Positions 18,253 to 27,193 of a DNA stretch of 64,000 nt are shown here, one piece after another (the stretch's first letter is position 1; each line of letters starts with the position of its first letter). The notes beneath the pieces are model-generated. The model had not been told where the DNA came from. It ran no database searches and saw nothing but the letters and a program-made list of their open reading frames with translations. The stretch is from Lederbergia wuyishanensis (GTDB lineage: Bacteria; Bacillota; Bacilli; Bacillales; Bacillaceae_C), in NCBI RefSeq assembly GCF_022900255.1, contig NZ_JALIRM010000008.1, positions 124,001-188,000 on the forward strand, given 5' to 3'. A program made the position numbers and the translations under genes.

Positions 18253-19182
18253 ATGTCGTGTCAATCAAGCGATGAATTAAATGTACTAGTAAAAGAAGCG
18301 AAAAAATATACAAAGGATGGCAAAGTGGCGGATTATATTCCTGCACTTGGAAGAGCTAATCCTCATGATTTATCAATAGCGATTCAGTATCCTGATGGAC
18401 AATGTATATCAGCAGGTGATATTGAGAGGAAAATATCACTTCAAAGTATATCAAAGGTCATTAGTCTGGCACTTGTTTTAATGGATAGAGGGTCGAACTA
18501 TGTATTTGAACGCGTTGGGATGGAGCCGACGGGTGATCCTTTTAATTCCATTGCCAAATTAGAAACCTTGTCGCCTGCCAAACCATTGAATCCAATGATT
18601 AATGCTGGCGCACTTGTCGTCACACATATGATAAAGGGAAAAAATGTTGAAGAGAGATTTCAAAGACTCCTAGCTTTTATAAGGGAAATGGCCAATGATT
18701 CCACGATTCATTTTTGTGAGGAAGTAGCAAACTCAGAATTTAAATCTGCAGATTTGAATAGGGCATTATGTTATTTTTTAAAACAACATCACATTATTGA
18801 AGAAGATGTTGAAGAACTAATTGACTTATACACGAAACAATGTGCAATCGAAATGAACTGCTTAGAATTAGCAAGAATTGGGATGATTTTTGCAATGGAT
18901 GGGGTTGATCCAGATAGTGGTAAGCAAATCATCCCTGTTCATATTGCACGTATATGCAAAACATTCATGGTCACTTGCGGTATGTATAATGCTTCAGGTG
19001 AATTTGCGATTAAAATTGGCATACCGGCAAAAAGTGGTGTTTCCGGCGGAATCATGGGTGCGGTTCCTGGTAGATTTGGCATTGGAATCTTTGGTCCAGC
19101 CTTAGATGAAAAAGGAAATAGTATTGCTGGCATTAAATTATTGGAGCTACTTTCTAAAAATTATCAACTGAGTATGTTTTAG
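18253..19182 (+). CDS. glsA: glutaminase (YlaM-type)
   Basis: Serine-dependent glutaminase that hydrolyses L-glutamine to glutamate and ammonia. It matches B. subtilis YlaM along its full length (309 aa). Visible are the SxxK pair in [12 protein letters not shown] (catalytic Ser and Lys), [16 protein letters not shown], the [15 protein letters not shown] region, [18 protein letters not shown] and [11 protein letters not shown]. Four starts in a row (GTG 18244, ATG 18247, 18250, 18253) are in frame; ATG 18253 matches the YlaM N-terminus best. It stands alone, without an amino-acid transporter beside it. Confidence 0.95.
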   Translation: MSCQSSDELNVLVKEAKKYTKDGKVADYIPALGRANPHDLSIAIQYPDGQCISAGDIERKISLQSISKVISLALVLMDRGSNYVFERVGMEPTGDPFNSIAKLETLSPAKPLNPMINAGALVVTHMIKGKNVEERFQRLLAFIREMANDSTIHFCEEVANSEFKSADLNRALCYFLKQHHIIEEDVEELIDLYTKQCAIEMNCLELARIGMIFAMDGVDPDSGKQIIPVHIARICKTFMVTCGMYNASGEFAIKIGIPAKSGVSGGIMGAVPGRFGIGIFGPALDEKGNSIAGIKLLELLSKNYQLSMF

Positions 19183-19283
19183 AGTGGAATGTCTACAATT
19201 AGGATGTGAATTTTCAACAACTAGGGTACTCACAACAGTCTGGATTCCACCAAGCGCATGAAAATCTCACCAGTTAATCGCTT

Positions 19284-19466
19284 TTAATATAACGACTGAT
19301 TTTCAGGCAATGTATAGGCAAGAAGTATATAGATAAGGAGTGAGCCAGGTGTAAAGAGAAATATTATTCTAACAATTAAAGGCGAAATACCAAAAAAATC
19401 AGCGATTCCTCCACATACTCCTTGCACACTCTGTCTTTTGTAGATTTTGTTAATTTTTGCATTCAC
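19284..19466 (-). CDS. PspC-domain membrane protein
   Basis: A 60-aa protein that is essentially one PspC domain: IYKRQSVQGVCGGIADFFG, then a membrane segment (PLIVRIIFLFTPGSLLIYIL) and the ending YTLPE. Such proteins are linked to envelope stress. Its start codon overlaps the end of the upstream acetyltransferase gene by 17 bp, so the two are translationally coupled. The short region 19183-19283 between it and the convergent glutaminase gene holds nothing obvious. Confidence 0.9.
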   Translation of the reverse strand: MNAKINKIYKRQSVQGVCGGIADFFGISPLIVRIIFLFTPGSLLIYILLAYTLPENQSLY

Positions 19467-19938
19467 AACTACTCCTTCTTCTAATTTGTTTTTCTAAACA
19501 GAAAACGATTTTTCCTTCCCAAGGCCGTTGATCACAAATCTCAAATCCAAGGGATGTCCAAAAACGACTAGCCACCACATTTTCCTGAATGATCCCAATC
19601 CGAACTTTATTGAAAGTTTGTCGCAAAAACAGGTCTTCGAATGCCTGATAAATAGCTTTTCCATAACCTTTTGAATGAAAATCTCCATGAATCATGAGTA
19701 GGCCGATCCAGGGGCAATGGTCTTTAGGATGATTTTTTAGAAAATCGATAATCCCAATTTGTTGATTATCAACGGAAATGATAAAGCTATCAGTATTTTG
19801 ATTGAGAAATTGATCCCTTATTTCTTTTATTTCTCTATACGGAATCCCATTTTCTAGGGTGTTATATACGTAATTTGAATTCACGATTTCAAGTACGTTT
19901 TCTAAAGTTTCTTCAGTTACTCGGTTAAAATTAATCAC
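19450..19938 (-). CDS. GNAT-family N-acetyltransferase
   Basis: A 162-aa acetyltransferase. The acetyl-CoA binding motif appears as GLLMIHGDFHSKGYGKAIYQ (about residues 78-97), and the later VRIGIIQENVVASRFWTSLG fits the GNAT C-terminal strand-helix. The acceptor is unknown. A GGGAGG site precedes the ATG at 19938. It overlaps and is cotranscribed with the PspC gene. Confidence 0.9.
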   Translation of the reverse strand: MINFNRVTEETLENVLEIVNSNYVYNTLENGIPYREIKEIRDQFLNQNTDSFIISVDNQQIGIIDFLKNHPKDHCPWIGLLMIHGDFHSKGYGKAIYQAFEDLFLRQTFNKVRIGIIQENVVASRFWTSLGFEICDQRPWEGKIVFCLEKQIRRRSSCECKN

Positions 19939-20297
19939 AGAATCCTCCCTTTATAAAGATAGTAACATAATCTATCGTTTACTCTCTATTAGTAAAATAA
20001 ATGTGCTATTGAAGTGAGGAAACTAATAAAGTGAACGAACATGACCAGAAGATATAGGACTGGAGAGTTAATCATAAGCACTCACAATAATAAACGATGT
20101 TGAATCCTCAATTGTAATCACGAATAAAGACCACATCCATATTTCAAATTGCATGTTAGTTAGGGTGAATTTTCTGATAAGAAAGAGACAGTATTACATC
20201 TTTGTATAGATACTTTGTTTTTTTATCTCACAGAAAGGGTAACATAACAGTATCTTATTGTAAGATGCGTTTCATTACATAGAGGAGGGAAGGTAGT
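19939..20297. other. gene-free region upstream of speD
   Basis: No ORF or RNA gene was recognised. A small perfect dyad, ATCTTA-TTG-TAAGAT (20252-20266), lies about 30 bp before the speD start and just upstream of its RBS. It could influence speD transcription or translation. Both flanking genes start from this region, in opposite directions. Confidence 0.5.
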
Positions 20298-21107
20298 ATG
20301 AAACTTACTCCTGAACAAAGAATTGAACTTCATGGATTTAATAATTTAACTAAATCATTAAGTTTTAATATGTATGATATTTGTTTTACTAAAACGAAAA
20401 AAGATCGTGAAGCTTATATTGAGTATATTGATGAACAATACAACGCAGATAGGTTAACAGAAATATTACAGCATGTGGCAAATATTATTGGTGCGCATGT
20501 TTTAAATATCGCAAAACAGGATTACGTGCCACAAGGCGCCAGTGTAACAGTTCTTGTTTCCGAAGGACCGGTCGTTGAAGTTCCAGCAGAATCATATGAA
20601 GAATCGCCAGGCCCACTACCAGACAATGTAGTAATTCAGCTTGATAAAAGTCATATTACTGTCCATACGTATCCTGAATTCCATCCTGATGAAGGAATTA
20701 GTACATTTAGGGCAGATATAGATGTATCTACTTGCGGTGAAATTTCACCATTAAAAGCATTGAACTATTTAATCCGTTCATTTGAAACGGATGTGATGTC
20801 TATTGATTATCGAGTTCGTGGTTTTACTAGGGCGAAGGATGGCCATAAATTATTTATCGATCACGAAATAAATTCAATCCAAAATTACATTCCTGATGAT
20901 CTAAAAGAAGAGTTTGATATGATTGATGTTAACGTCTATCAAGAGAATATTTTTCATACGAAATGCAAGCTTAAAGAATTTGATTTAGATAACTATTTAT
21001 TTGCTCAATCTAAAGAAAATCTCAAGGAAGAAGAAGCAGCGGAAATTACTGAAAGAATTACAAATGAAATGGATGAAATTTTTTACGGGAAAAATATTTA
21101 TGAATAG
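20298..21107 (+). CDS. speD: S-adenosylmethionine decarboxylase proenzyme, E. coli type
   Basis: Pyruvoyl enzyme that decarboxylates SAM to provide the aminopropyl donor for spermidine. At 269 aa it is the long enterobacterial SpeD form, not the roughly 125-aa form of B. subtilis. It keeps the self-processing site in [13 protein letters not shown] (cleavage before the Ser, about residue 115), the donor region [20 protein letters not shown] and [24 protein letters not shown] precedes ATG 20298. A terminator follows and no spermidine synthase gene is adjacent. Confidence 0.96.
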   Translation: MKLTPEQRIELHGFNNLTKSLSFNMYDICFTKTKKDREAYIEYIDEQYNADRLTEILQHVANIIGAHVLNIAKQDYVPQGASVTVLVSEGPVVEVPAESYEESPGPLPDNVVIQLDKSHITVHTYPEFHPDEGISTFRADIDVSTCGEISPLKALNYLIRSFETDVMSIDYRVRGFTRAKDGHKLFIDHEINSIQNYIPDDLKEEFDMIDVNVYQENIFHTKCKLKEFDLDNYLFAQSKENLKEEEAAEITERITNEMDEIFYGKNIYE

Positions 21108-21130
21108 AGATGGGATAAAATCCTAATATC

Positions 21131-21161
21131 AGTGCCTTTGGATTTCTAGGCACTTTTTTTT
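21131..21161 (+). terminator. intrinsic terminator of speD
   Basis: AGTGCCT (21131-21137) pairs with AGGCACT (21148-21154), followed by eight T residues. Confidence 0.9.
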
Positions 21162-21480
21162 AGGGGGAAATTTTATTAATAATCACTAAAGGCTGTCTAA
21201 AAATCAATGGTCAACAATCAGCATAAACAAAGCTGTAAGCCAAAACTGTTTTTAATGGTAGTTACTCTTGTTTTTTTCTATAAAACTTCTACGAGGTTAA
21301 GACAAAAAATGATATTAAAATAAGCATAAAATAATTACTTATGAAAATAAAACTTCCATTTTTCAATAACTTTTTATATTTGGGTTCGTTTGTCTCCAGA
21401 AAAATTACCTTGGTAAAATTTTTGAATCGGTATATTCCCACTTTCATTTCTAATACTAAAGAAACGAAGGAGGGATAAAC
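21162..21480. other. gene-free region
   Basis: No gene was recognised in this AT-rich stretch. Minus-strand ORFs of 69-75 codons overlap here and run into the next gene; they have no RBS and low-complexity hydrophobic sequence, so they were not called. The last 40 bp carry the RBS (AAGGAGGG) of the gene at 21481. Confidence 0.5.
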
Positions 21481-21663
21481 ATGGCAAAGAGGACAAAGAA
21501 AAACGATCCGGAACAAAAAAATAAAAAAGGATTTGACTCCAGTAAAACAGATTCCGAGTTCTCAAAAGAATTTGGCAGCGCAAACGCCAATCGTGCTCAT
21601 AAAGAAAAAGCGAAAAAAGAGAAAAAATCTAAGAATCAAGGTGAATGGAGCGGCATGCACTAA
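21481..21663 (+). CDS. small highly charged Lys-rich protein
   Basis: A 60-aa hydrophilic protein with 16 Lys, no hydrophobic segment and a central FGSANANRAHKEKAKKEKK stretch. I do not recognise the family with confidence. Its composition resembles small spore or nucleic-acid-associated proteins of Bacillus. AAGGAGGG lies at the right distance from ATG 21481 and a good terminator follows, which supports a real gene. Confidence 0.7.
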   Translation: MAKRTKKNDPEQKNKKGFDSSKTDSEFSKEFGSANANRAHKEKAKKEKKSKNQGEWSGMH

Positions 21664-21678
21664 TTAAGGCTGTAATTT

Positions 21679-21715
21679 GGAGCTGTCCGGATAGACTGGA
21701 CAGTCTCCCTTTTTG
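21679..21715 (+). terminator. intrinsic terminator
   Basis: GGAGCTGTCC (21679-21688) pairs with GGACAG-T-CTCC (21698-21708) with one bulged T, followed by CTTTTT. Confidence 0.8.
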
Positions 21716-21726
21716 TTGAAAATGGT

Positions 21727-22155
21727 GATTAGTAAACTGAGTAGGTAAAAAATCAGTGATAAAGGTAACCAAAGTGTCGATTGTAGCCTTGAGCTAGTAG
21801 AAAATCACCAACGAAGGTAATCAATACGTCGATTGGTGCCCTAAGTAAGTGGGAAATCAGTGATGAAGGTAACCAATGCATTGATTGGAACCCTAAGCTA
21901 GTGGGAAATCAGTGATGAAGGTAACCAATGCATTGATTGGAACCCTAAGCTAGTGGGAAATCAGTGATGAAGGTAACCAATGCATTGATTGTAGCCCTGA
22001 GCAAGTGGAAACTCATTGATGAAGGTAACCAATGCATTGATTGTAGCCCTGAGCAAGTGGAAACTCATTGATGAAGGTAACCAATGCATTGATTATAGCC
22101 CTGAGCAAGTAGAAAATCACCTATAAAGGTAACCAATTCGTGAACTAATTCCCTT
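21727..22155. repeat. 52-bp tandem array B
   Basis: Eight units begin at 21751, 21803, 21855, 21907, 21959, 22011, 22063 and 22115, always exactly 52 bp apart. A partial leading unit (from 21727, gatt...aatca in register) precedes them. The unit contains CCAAT-gcattg-ATTGG with an outer GGT/ACC pairing, so each copy can fold into a small hairpin. The three central units are nearly identical; outer units have diverged. The period is not a multiple of three, which argues against coding. The array fills the gap between the terminator at 21679 and the convergent cupin gene ending at 22203. Confidence 0.93.
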
Positions 22156-22202
22156 AGAAATTCAAAAATTCTTAATTATTCCTTCATAAATAACATTTCA
22201 CA

Positions 22203-22625
22203 TCAAAGCAACTCAGCACCATACTGCGCAAATAGTTTTTTCATAAATTCTGGACTTCGATCTTCAGTGCTATGTATGGCTTCGATTAATGTTTTAGTTT
22301 GCTTCGTCATGATAATAAGATAACGTGCAGTTTCTTGTTTTGGATTCCAAAATGTATGTGGTGTTCCTCTTGGTACGATTACAGCCTCATTCTGATTTGC
22401 TTCAATGGTTTCGTCCCCAATTTGAAATCCGAGTGTCCCCTCTAAAACAAACCACGCTTCGTCATCTTCATGATGTAAATGAAGTGGAGCAATGAACATT
22501 GGTGTTTCTCCATTTGGAGTACCCTCGGCTTCCCATTCGGCGATTGTCAGATTGGCTCCATCAGGTGCAAGTGTTTTTCCATTGCTCGTATTTAATATAA
22601 ATTCAGAAATTGAGAGTTTAGACAA
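22203..22625 (-). CDS. cupin-domain protein
   Basis: A 140-aa single-domain cupin. The metal site is visible as PLHLHHEDDEAWFVLEG (about residues 47-63) and the second motif as PRGTPHTFWNP (about 86-96). Such proteins may be dioxygenases, isomerases or sugar-binding regulators; the substrate cannot be told. It has its own upstream promoter region shared with the divergent ctaB gene. Confidence 0.88.
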   Translation of the reverse strand: MSKLSISEFILNTSNGKTLAPDGANLTIAEWEAEGTPNGETPMFIAPLHLHHEDDEAWFVLEGTLGFQIGDETIEANQNEAVIVPRGTPHTFWNPKQETARYLIIMTKQTKTLIEAIHSTEDRSPEFMKKLFAQYGAELL

Positions 22626-22768
22626 GTCAAAATTCCTCCTATTTTAAAAAGATTCCTTACAATAAATCATATTACAATTTTAACAAAATCGGAAGAACAC
22701 CTTTAGACATAATGGATGTTATAATAAAACGTAATGATGACTTATTAATTGTTACTGGAGGACTTGGG

Positions 22769-23686
22769 ATGAAAAAAAACGAAGCGCCTTCCCAAATAAT
22801 GGACAAGGAACGTAGTATTTCTACTTTCATTTCTGATATAAAATCACTATTTAAAGCTGGCGTATTAATAGCAAATGTATTGCCGGTTTTCACAGGATTC
22901 TGGTTAGCACTGCATTTTTCTAACCAATCGTTTATGGATAATATCAATCTTTTCGTTCTGACAATAATCGGAAGTACATTAGTAATGGCAGGTGCCTTGG
23001 TAATAAATAACTGGTACGATGTCGATATCGATACGATCATGGCTCGAACACAAAAACGGCCAACCGTAACAGGACATTTTTCTCTTAAAATTGTGTTAGC
23101 ATTAGGGATAGTTCTTTCTATAGTAGGCTTTATTTTATTACTTTTTACAACAATAGAAGCCACTGTTTATGCTTTTATCGGCTGGTTTACCTACGTTATT
23201 TTGTACACAATGTGGTCTAAACGGAGATACACACTAAATACCGTGATTGGAAGTGTTTCGGGAGCGGTCACGCCTCTTATTGGATGGGCAGCGATTATAC
23301 CTGGAATACCACTTCTTCCCCTTGTATTATTTATGATTATTTTTATTTGGCAAATGCCTCATACCTTTGCGATTGCGATTAAAAAATATGATGAATATAA
23401 GGCTGCAGGCGTTGCGATGCTTCCAGTTGTAAGAGGGCTCGACGTAACGAAGCGGCAAATGGTTGTATATATTGCATGCCTTCTACCGTTACCATTTTTT
23501 CTAGTGCAGCTGGGTACAACTTTCATCGTTATTGCAACTATATTGAATATTGGATGGCTAGTAGTAGCAATCAAAGGCCTCTTTACAAAAGACAATCTTA
23601 AATGGGCACATGCTAACTTTTTATATTCCGTAAATTATTTAACGATTCTTTTTCTTTTAATGATTCTTGTAACAATTCCTTATTAA
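22769..23686 (+). CDS. ctaB: protoheme IX farnesyltransferase (heme O synthase)
   Basis: UbiA-superfamily prenyltransferase of 305 aa that makes heme O from heme B for terminal oxidases. It has eight or nine membrane segments and both Asp-rich motifs: NNWYDVDIDTIMARTQKRP (about residues 81-99) and KKYDEYKAAGVAMLPVVRG (about 208-226). ATG 22769 has GGAGG (22757-22761) at the right spacing; an upstream in-frame ATG at 22712 has none. The gene is alone, apart from ctaA and the cytochrome oxidase genes, so it may be a second copy; this cannot be judged from the window. Confidence 0.95.
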   Translation: MKKNEAPSQIMDKERSISTFISDIKSLFKAGVLIANVLPVFTGFWLALHFSNQSFMDNINLFVLTIIGSTLVMAGALVINNWYDVDIDTIMARTQKRPTVTGHFSLKIVLALGIVLSIVGFILLLFTTIEATVYAFIGWFTYVILYTMWSKRRYTLNTVIGSVSGAVTPLIGWAAIIPGIPLLPLVLFMIIFIWQMPHTFAIAIKKYDEYKAAGVAMLPVVRGLDVTKRQMVVYIACLLPLPFFLVQLGTTFIVIATILNIGWLVVAIKGLFTKDNLKWAHANFLYSVNYLTILFLLMILVTIPY

Positions 23687-23693
23687 ATTCGGT

Positions 23694-23727
23694 AAACGCT
23701 CTAGACTAGGTTGCTAGTGCGTTTTTT
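23694..23727 (+). terminator. intrinsic terminator of ctaB
   Basis: AAACGC (23694-23699) pairs with GCGTTT (23719-23724), with an inner CTAG/CTAG pairing, followed by a T-run. Confidence 0.75.
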
Positions 23728-23776
23728 GTTTTGTATAATATATATGTGCGTTATTAAGAACAACGGGAGGTATTTT

Positions 23777-24493
23777 ATGAATCTTGGCAAAAGGCTGTTT
23801 AGTTTACTTTTAGTTGGAATTCTGTTTGTAAGTTTACCGTACAGTGCGTTAGCAAAGCCAGCAAAAAAAGTGATTGATTACGTGGCGTTAGGAGATTCGT
23901 TAGCTGCTGGCCAGACACCTTATCGTGAAATTGATTTGGGGTATGCTGATTATCTTGTAGATCGATTTGAGCAATCGCAATACACGGTCGGTTTTACAAA
24001 CTTTGGAGTGTCAGGTTATACGTCGGAGCAATTACGTAACGATGTTCTTTCAAATCCAAAGGTTCAATATCAAATAAAAGAAGCCGAATTTATTACGATT
24101 GATATTGGCGCAAATGATCTCCTTAGAGCATTAAGTAACCCAGCAACACTTCCATCTACTTTCGAAGCATTAGGGGCGAATTTACATATTATTCTCAGTA
24201 CAATTGACTCCCTAAATCCACATGCCAAGGTATATGTAATGGGATATTATAATCCTTTCCCTTATCGTTCAGCTGAAGATCAAGCACAGCTGTTGCCATT
24301 ACTTGATATTTTGAACCAAACGATAGCAGATCGAGCTCATGTAAATGGAGATACTTTTGTTCCAACTGCAAAACTCATTGAAAAACACTATGAAACATAT
24401 CTTCCTAATCCTCTAGATATCCATTTAAGTAAAGAAGGCTATCAATTAGTAGCGAAAGAATTTTGGAAAGTCATCGATAAAAGCAAGAATTAG
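23777..24493 (+). CDS. secreted SGNH/GDSL hydrolase
   Basis: An esterase or lipase-like protein of 238 aa with a Sec signal peptide (MNLGKRLF, hydrophobic core LLLVGILFVSL, cleavage near SALA). The SGNH blocks follow: YVALGDSLAAG with the catalytic Ser, FGVSGYTS, IDIGANDLL and DIHLSKEGY with the catalytic Asp/His pair. It resembles B. subtilis YpmR and related extracellular hydrolases. ATG 23777 has GGGAGG upstream; the longer in-frame start at 23711 lies inside the ctaB terminator and was rejected. Confidence 0.92.
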   Translation: MNLGKRLFSLLLVGILFVSLPYSALAKPAKKVIDYVALGDSLAAGQTPYREIDLGYADYLVDRFEQSQYTVGFTNFGVSGYTSEQLRNDVLSNPKVQYQIKEAEFITIDIGANDLLRALSNPATLPSTFEALGANLHIILSTIDSLNPHAKVYVMGYYNPFPYRSAEDQAQLLPLLDILNQTIADRAHVNGDTFVPTAKLIEKHYETYLPNPLDIHLSKEGYQLVAKEFWKVIDKSKN

Positions 24494-24553
24494 TTGGAAT
24501 AAATTCAACTAAAGAAAGCAATTGAGGGAGTCTAGCAAAAGGGGAGTATATAG

Positions 24554-25021
24554 ATGAATAAGGTCAAGCTAAATGAGCTTATAATGTTAGAAGGCTGGCT
24601 TGAAAATGAATCAAACAGTCATAGGAAAATAGCATTTCCTTTCTATTCAACTACGGGAGCGGAGCATTCTTCTGTTGTATTTTTTGAACTTGAACCGGGT
24701 CACGAGCTTGGAAGTCATACCGACAGTGCGGAAGAGATTGTTTTTATTCTGCAAGGAGGAGCGGAGATTACGTTAGGAGAAGAATCAAGCCAGTTAAATA
24801 AAGACGAGATGGTGTTGATTCCCTCTATGGTTCCACATAATATACGTAATATTGGAAATGAGACATTAAAAGTAATAGGATTTTTCCCATGTTCAAATGT
24901 ATCGAGCACCTTCACGAAGCCAGTAATGCCTATTAATCAAAAAGAGGCAGGAGCTCCGCCTATTCCTGTGGATCATCCTATAGAGTGGAATGAAGTCGTT
25001 CGAAAGATTATGCCAACCTAA
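24554..25021 (+). CDS. cupin-domain protein
   Basis: A 155-aa cupin with motif 1 LEPGHELGSHTDSAEEIVF (about residues 45-63) and motif 2 LIPSMVPHNIRNIG (about 92-105). The first motif keeps one His per pair (GSHTDSAEE), which is common in binding or regulatory cupins. GGGGAG precedes ATG 24554. Function unknown; a terminator follows. Confidence 0.87.
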   Translation: MNKVKLNELIMLEGWLENESNSHRKIAFPFYSTTGAEHSSVVFFELEPGHELGSHTDSAEEIVFILQGGAEITLGEESSQLNKDEMVLIPSMVPHNIRNIGNETLKVIGFFPCSNVSSTFTKPVMPINQKEAGAPPIPVDHPIEWNEVVRKIMPT

Positions 25022-25025
25022 TTTG

Positions 25026-25053
25026 CGCTCTCATTACGAGAGTGTTTTTTTTT
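25026..25053 (+). terminator. intrinsic terminator
   Basis: CTCTC (25028-25032) pairs with GAGAG (25038-25042), followed by a run of nine T residues. The stem is short but the T-run is strong. Confidence 0.7.
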
Positions 25054-25118
25054 GTGAAAAAATTTCCCCATCTTTAAAAAGGATATTATAATTTAGAGAT
25101 TAGAGAGGATGGGATAGT

Positions 25119-26348
25119 ATGTTAAATTCATCATATTGGTTAACGAATGTAGCATTAGAGCACGGTTATGTTAGGGAATCAGGCCGTGTTGTTGGTACGG
25201 AAACAAAGATTTGTCATATTAGGATTGAGGATGGAAATATAGCTGAAATTATTGGAACCGAAGAGGAATTGTATAGTCATCTTCCAAAATACGACTGTAA
25301 AGAATTATTAATGTTGCCTTCTTTTGAAGATGGACATATTCATTTAGATAAAACATATTTTGGTTTACCTTGGAAGGCTGTTAATCCGATATCTAGTATT
25401 TTTGATCGGATAGAGGAAGAGCAGATTTTGCTTCCAAAGATTTTGCCCACATCAAAAAAACAAGCCGAGGAAATATTGTCATTACTTCAAGGATTCGGGA
25501 CGACACATGTGCGAGCACATTGTAATATTGAGCCTACTAGCGGTCTTAAGCGTCTTGAAGCGACAATCCAGGCCTTTGAATCATTTTCTGGTAAGCTATC
25601 ATCTGAAATTGTTGCTTTTCCACAGCATGGACTTTTATATTCCGATTCCGTTGAACTGGTACAAGAGGCGATGAAAGAGGGTGCCACTCATGTTGGAGGA
25701 CTAGATCCAATAACAGTAGATGGGGATAATGAAAAATCGCTGCAAACAATGGTTGAGATTGCCGTAATGAACGATGCTGGAATTGATATACATTTGCATT
25801 ATGGTGGTGAAGCAGGAAAGCAAACTCTCACACGTCTAGTTGATTTAACAGAAGAAGCTGGATTGCGGGACAAGGTTACAATCAGTCACGCTTTTTGGTT
25901 TGCTAGTGCTGACCCGAAAGAAGCCGAAGAATTAGCGGAAAGGATGGCGTCTCTCGGCATGTCAATCGCATCTACAGTTCCAATAGGAAAAACAACAATG
26001 CCACTACCGATGCTCCATAAAAAAGGAGTAAAAATAAAGTTGGGAACCGATAGTTTGACAGACCACTGGTCTCCATTCGGAAATGGCGATCAATTAGAGA
26101 AGGTAGGACGATTCGCTGAATTATATGGAAATACGAATGAAGTGTCATTGGGGCAGTCTCTTAAGTTTATTACAGGAGGGGTAACTCCATTAGATGAGGA
26201 TGGAAACCAAATATGGCCAAAGGTTGGAGATTCAGCAAATTTCGTATTGGTGCAAGCAAGCTGTTCTGCCGAAGCAGTGGCTAGACGTTCACACCGTCAA
26301 GCGGTTTGGTATGAAGGCAGATTAGTTAGCGGTTCTTTATCAGTCTGA
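25119..26348 (+). CDS. amidohydrolase, cytosine-deaminase-like
   Basis: A 409-aa metal-dependent hydrolase of the CodA-like group. The metal site is seen as EDGHIHLDKTY (about residues 70-80), the conserved HCN after VRAH (about 125-132), DIHLHYGGEAG (about 220-230), ISHAFWF (about 245-251) and LGTDSLTDHWSPFGNGD (about 308-324). Family members deaminate cytosine, isoguanine or other ring compounds; the substrate here is unknown. It starts at ATG 25119 after GAGAGGATGGG. No nucleobase transporter is beside it. Confidence 0.88.
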   Translation: MLNSSYWLTNVALEHGYVRESGRVVGTETKICHIRIEDGNIAEIIGTEEELYSHLPKYDCKELLMLPSFEDGHIHLDKTYFGLPWKAVNPISSIFDRIEEEQILLPKILPTSKKQAEEILSLLQGFGTTHVRAHCNIEPTSGLKRLEATIQAFESFSGKLSSEIVAFPQHGLLYSDSVELVQEAMKEGATHVGGLDPITVDGDNEKSLQTMVEIAVMNDAGIDIHLHYGGEAGKQTLTRLVDLTEEAGLRDKVTISHAFWFASADPKEAEELAERMASLGMSIASTVPIGKTTMPLPMLHKKGVKIKLGTDSLTDHWSPFGNGDQLEKVGRFAELYGNTNEVSLGQSLKFITGGVTPLDEDGNQIWPKVGDSANFVLVQASCSAEAVARRSHRQAVWYEGRLVSGSLSV

Positions 26349-26423
26349 AGTAAATTTGTTCCTTTAATTGGATTGCCATATAATAAGACGTGTTGGACCA
26401 TTATAGAAAGGGTATGGACTTGC

Positions 26424-27119
26424 ATGCAAATTCCTATTTTATTTGAAGACAATCATCTCCTTGTAATAGAAAAGCCTGTAAATATTCCAGTTCAAAAAGA
26501 TGATACAAGAGATTTAGATTTACAGACTTTATTAAAGCAGGATTTGAAAATTCGCTATGAGAAGCCAGGAAACGTATATCTTGGCCTCGTACATCGCCTC
26601 GATCGTCCTGTTGGAGGCATCATGGTTTTTGCCAAAACTTCGAAGGCTGCTTCACGATTATCTGATGTGATTCGCAGGCAAACGATGGATAGAAGATATA
26701 TAGCAGTTGTAAGAGGTACGCCCCCAAGAAAAAAAGGAGTACTTGAACATTATCTATATAAAGATCAACGTAAAAATATAGTATACACGGTTCCATCCAC
26801 TCACAAAGAAGGAAAAAAAGCGATTCTTGAGTATGAAGTTATTGAGCAGAATGGAGACTTAAGCCTGCTGGCTGTTCGTATTCTGACCGGAAGATCTCAT
26901 CAAATTCGTGTTCAGTTGTCAGCATCGGGTTGTCCTCTTTTCGGTGACCAGAAATATGGACAAGCTTTTAATAAGCCCGGACAACAAATTGCATTATGGG
27001 CACATTCTCTGAAATTTGAACATCCAACGAAAAAAAAAATAGTAGAGTTTCACTCATTTCCTCCAAAAGAATATCCTTGGGATTTGTGGGATTACGTAAA
27101 AAATCAAAGTGCCTTTTAG
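26424..27119 (+). CDS. RluA-family pseudouridine synthase
   Basis: A 231-aa enzyme that isomerises uridine to pseudouridine in RNA. The catalytic Asp is in LGLVHRLDRPVGG (Asp60). The opening ILFEDNHLLVIEKPVNIPV and the closing RILTGRSHQIRVQL and LWAHSLKF are typical of the RluA group. There is no N-terminal S4 domain, as in B. subtilis YhcT-type members. ATG 26424 is the likely start; a TTG at 26373 would add 17 residues that do not fit the family. The target position is unknown. Confidence 0.93.
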   Translation: MQIPILFEDNHLLVIEKPVNIPVQKDDTRDLDLQTLLKQDLKIRYEKPGNVYLGLVHRLDRPVGGIMVFAKTSKAASRLSDVIRRQTMDRRYIAVVRGTPPRKKGVLEHYLYKDQRKNIVYTVPSTHKEGKKAILEYEVIEQNGDLSLLAVRILTGRSHQIRVQLSASGCPLFGDQKYGQAFNKPGQQIALWAHSLKFEHPTKKKIVEFHSFPPKEYPWDLWDYVKNQSAF

Positions 27120-27138
27120 TAGGTACTTTGATTTTTTG
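27099..27138 (+). terminator. intrinsic terminator overlapping the pseudouridine synthase end
   Basis: AAATCAAAGTgCC (27101-27113) pairs with GGtACTTTGATTT (27122-27134), followed by T residues. The stop codon is in the loop. Confidence 0.82.
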
Positions 27139-27193
27139 TTTTCCTCGCATATCGACTATATAAATCATCTCTTTAGATAGTGTGCACTTTGTT

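Noticed and set aside
21727-22155. CRISPR array
   Set aside because: There are no constant repeats with variable spacers; the whole 52-bp unit is repeated, and no cas genes are present. The same holds for the arrays at 1 and 35157.
22672-23163. 163-aa ORF opposite ctaB
   Set aside because: It is antisense to a conserved membrane enzyme and shows only the reversed hydrophobic pattern.
23711-23776. Longer N-terminus of the SGNH hydrolase
   Set aside because: It overlaps the ctaB terminator, while ATG 23777 has a good RBS and starts a typical signal peptide.
26373-26423. TTG 26373 as start of the pseudouridine synthase
   Set aside because: It has no RBS, and the extra residues do not fit the family, which begins just before the ILFEDNHLLVI strand.
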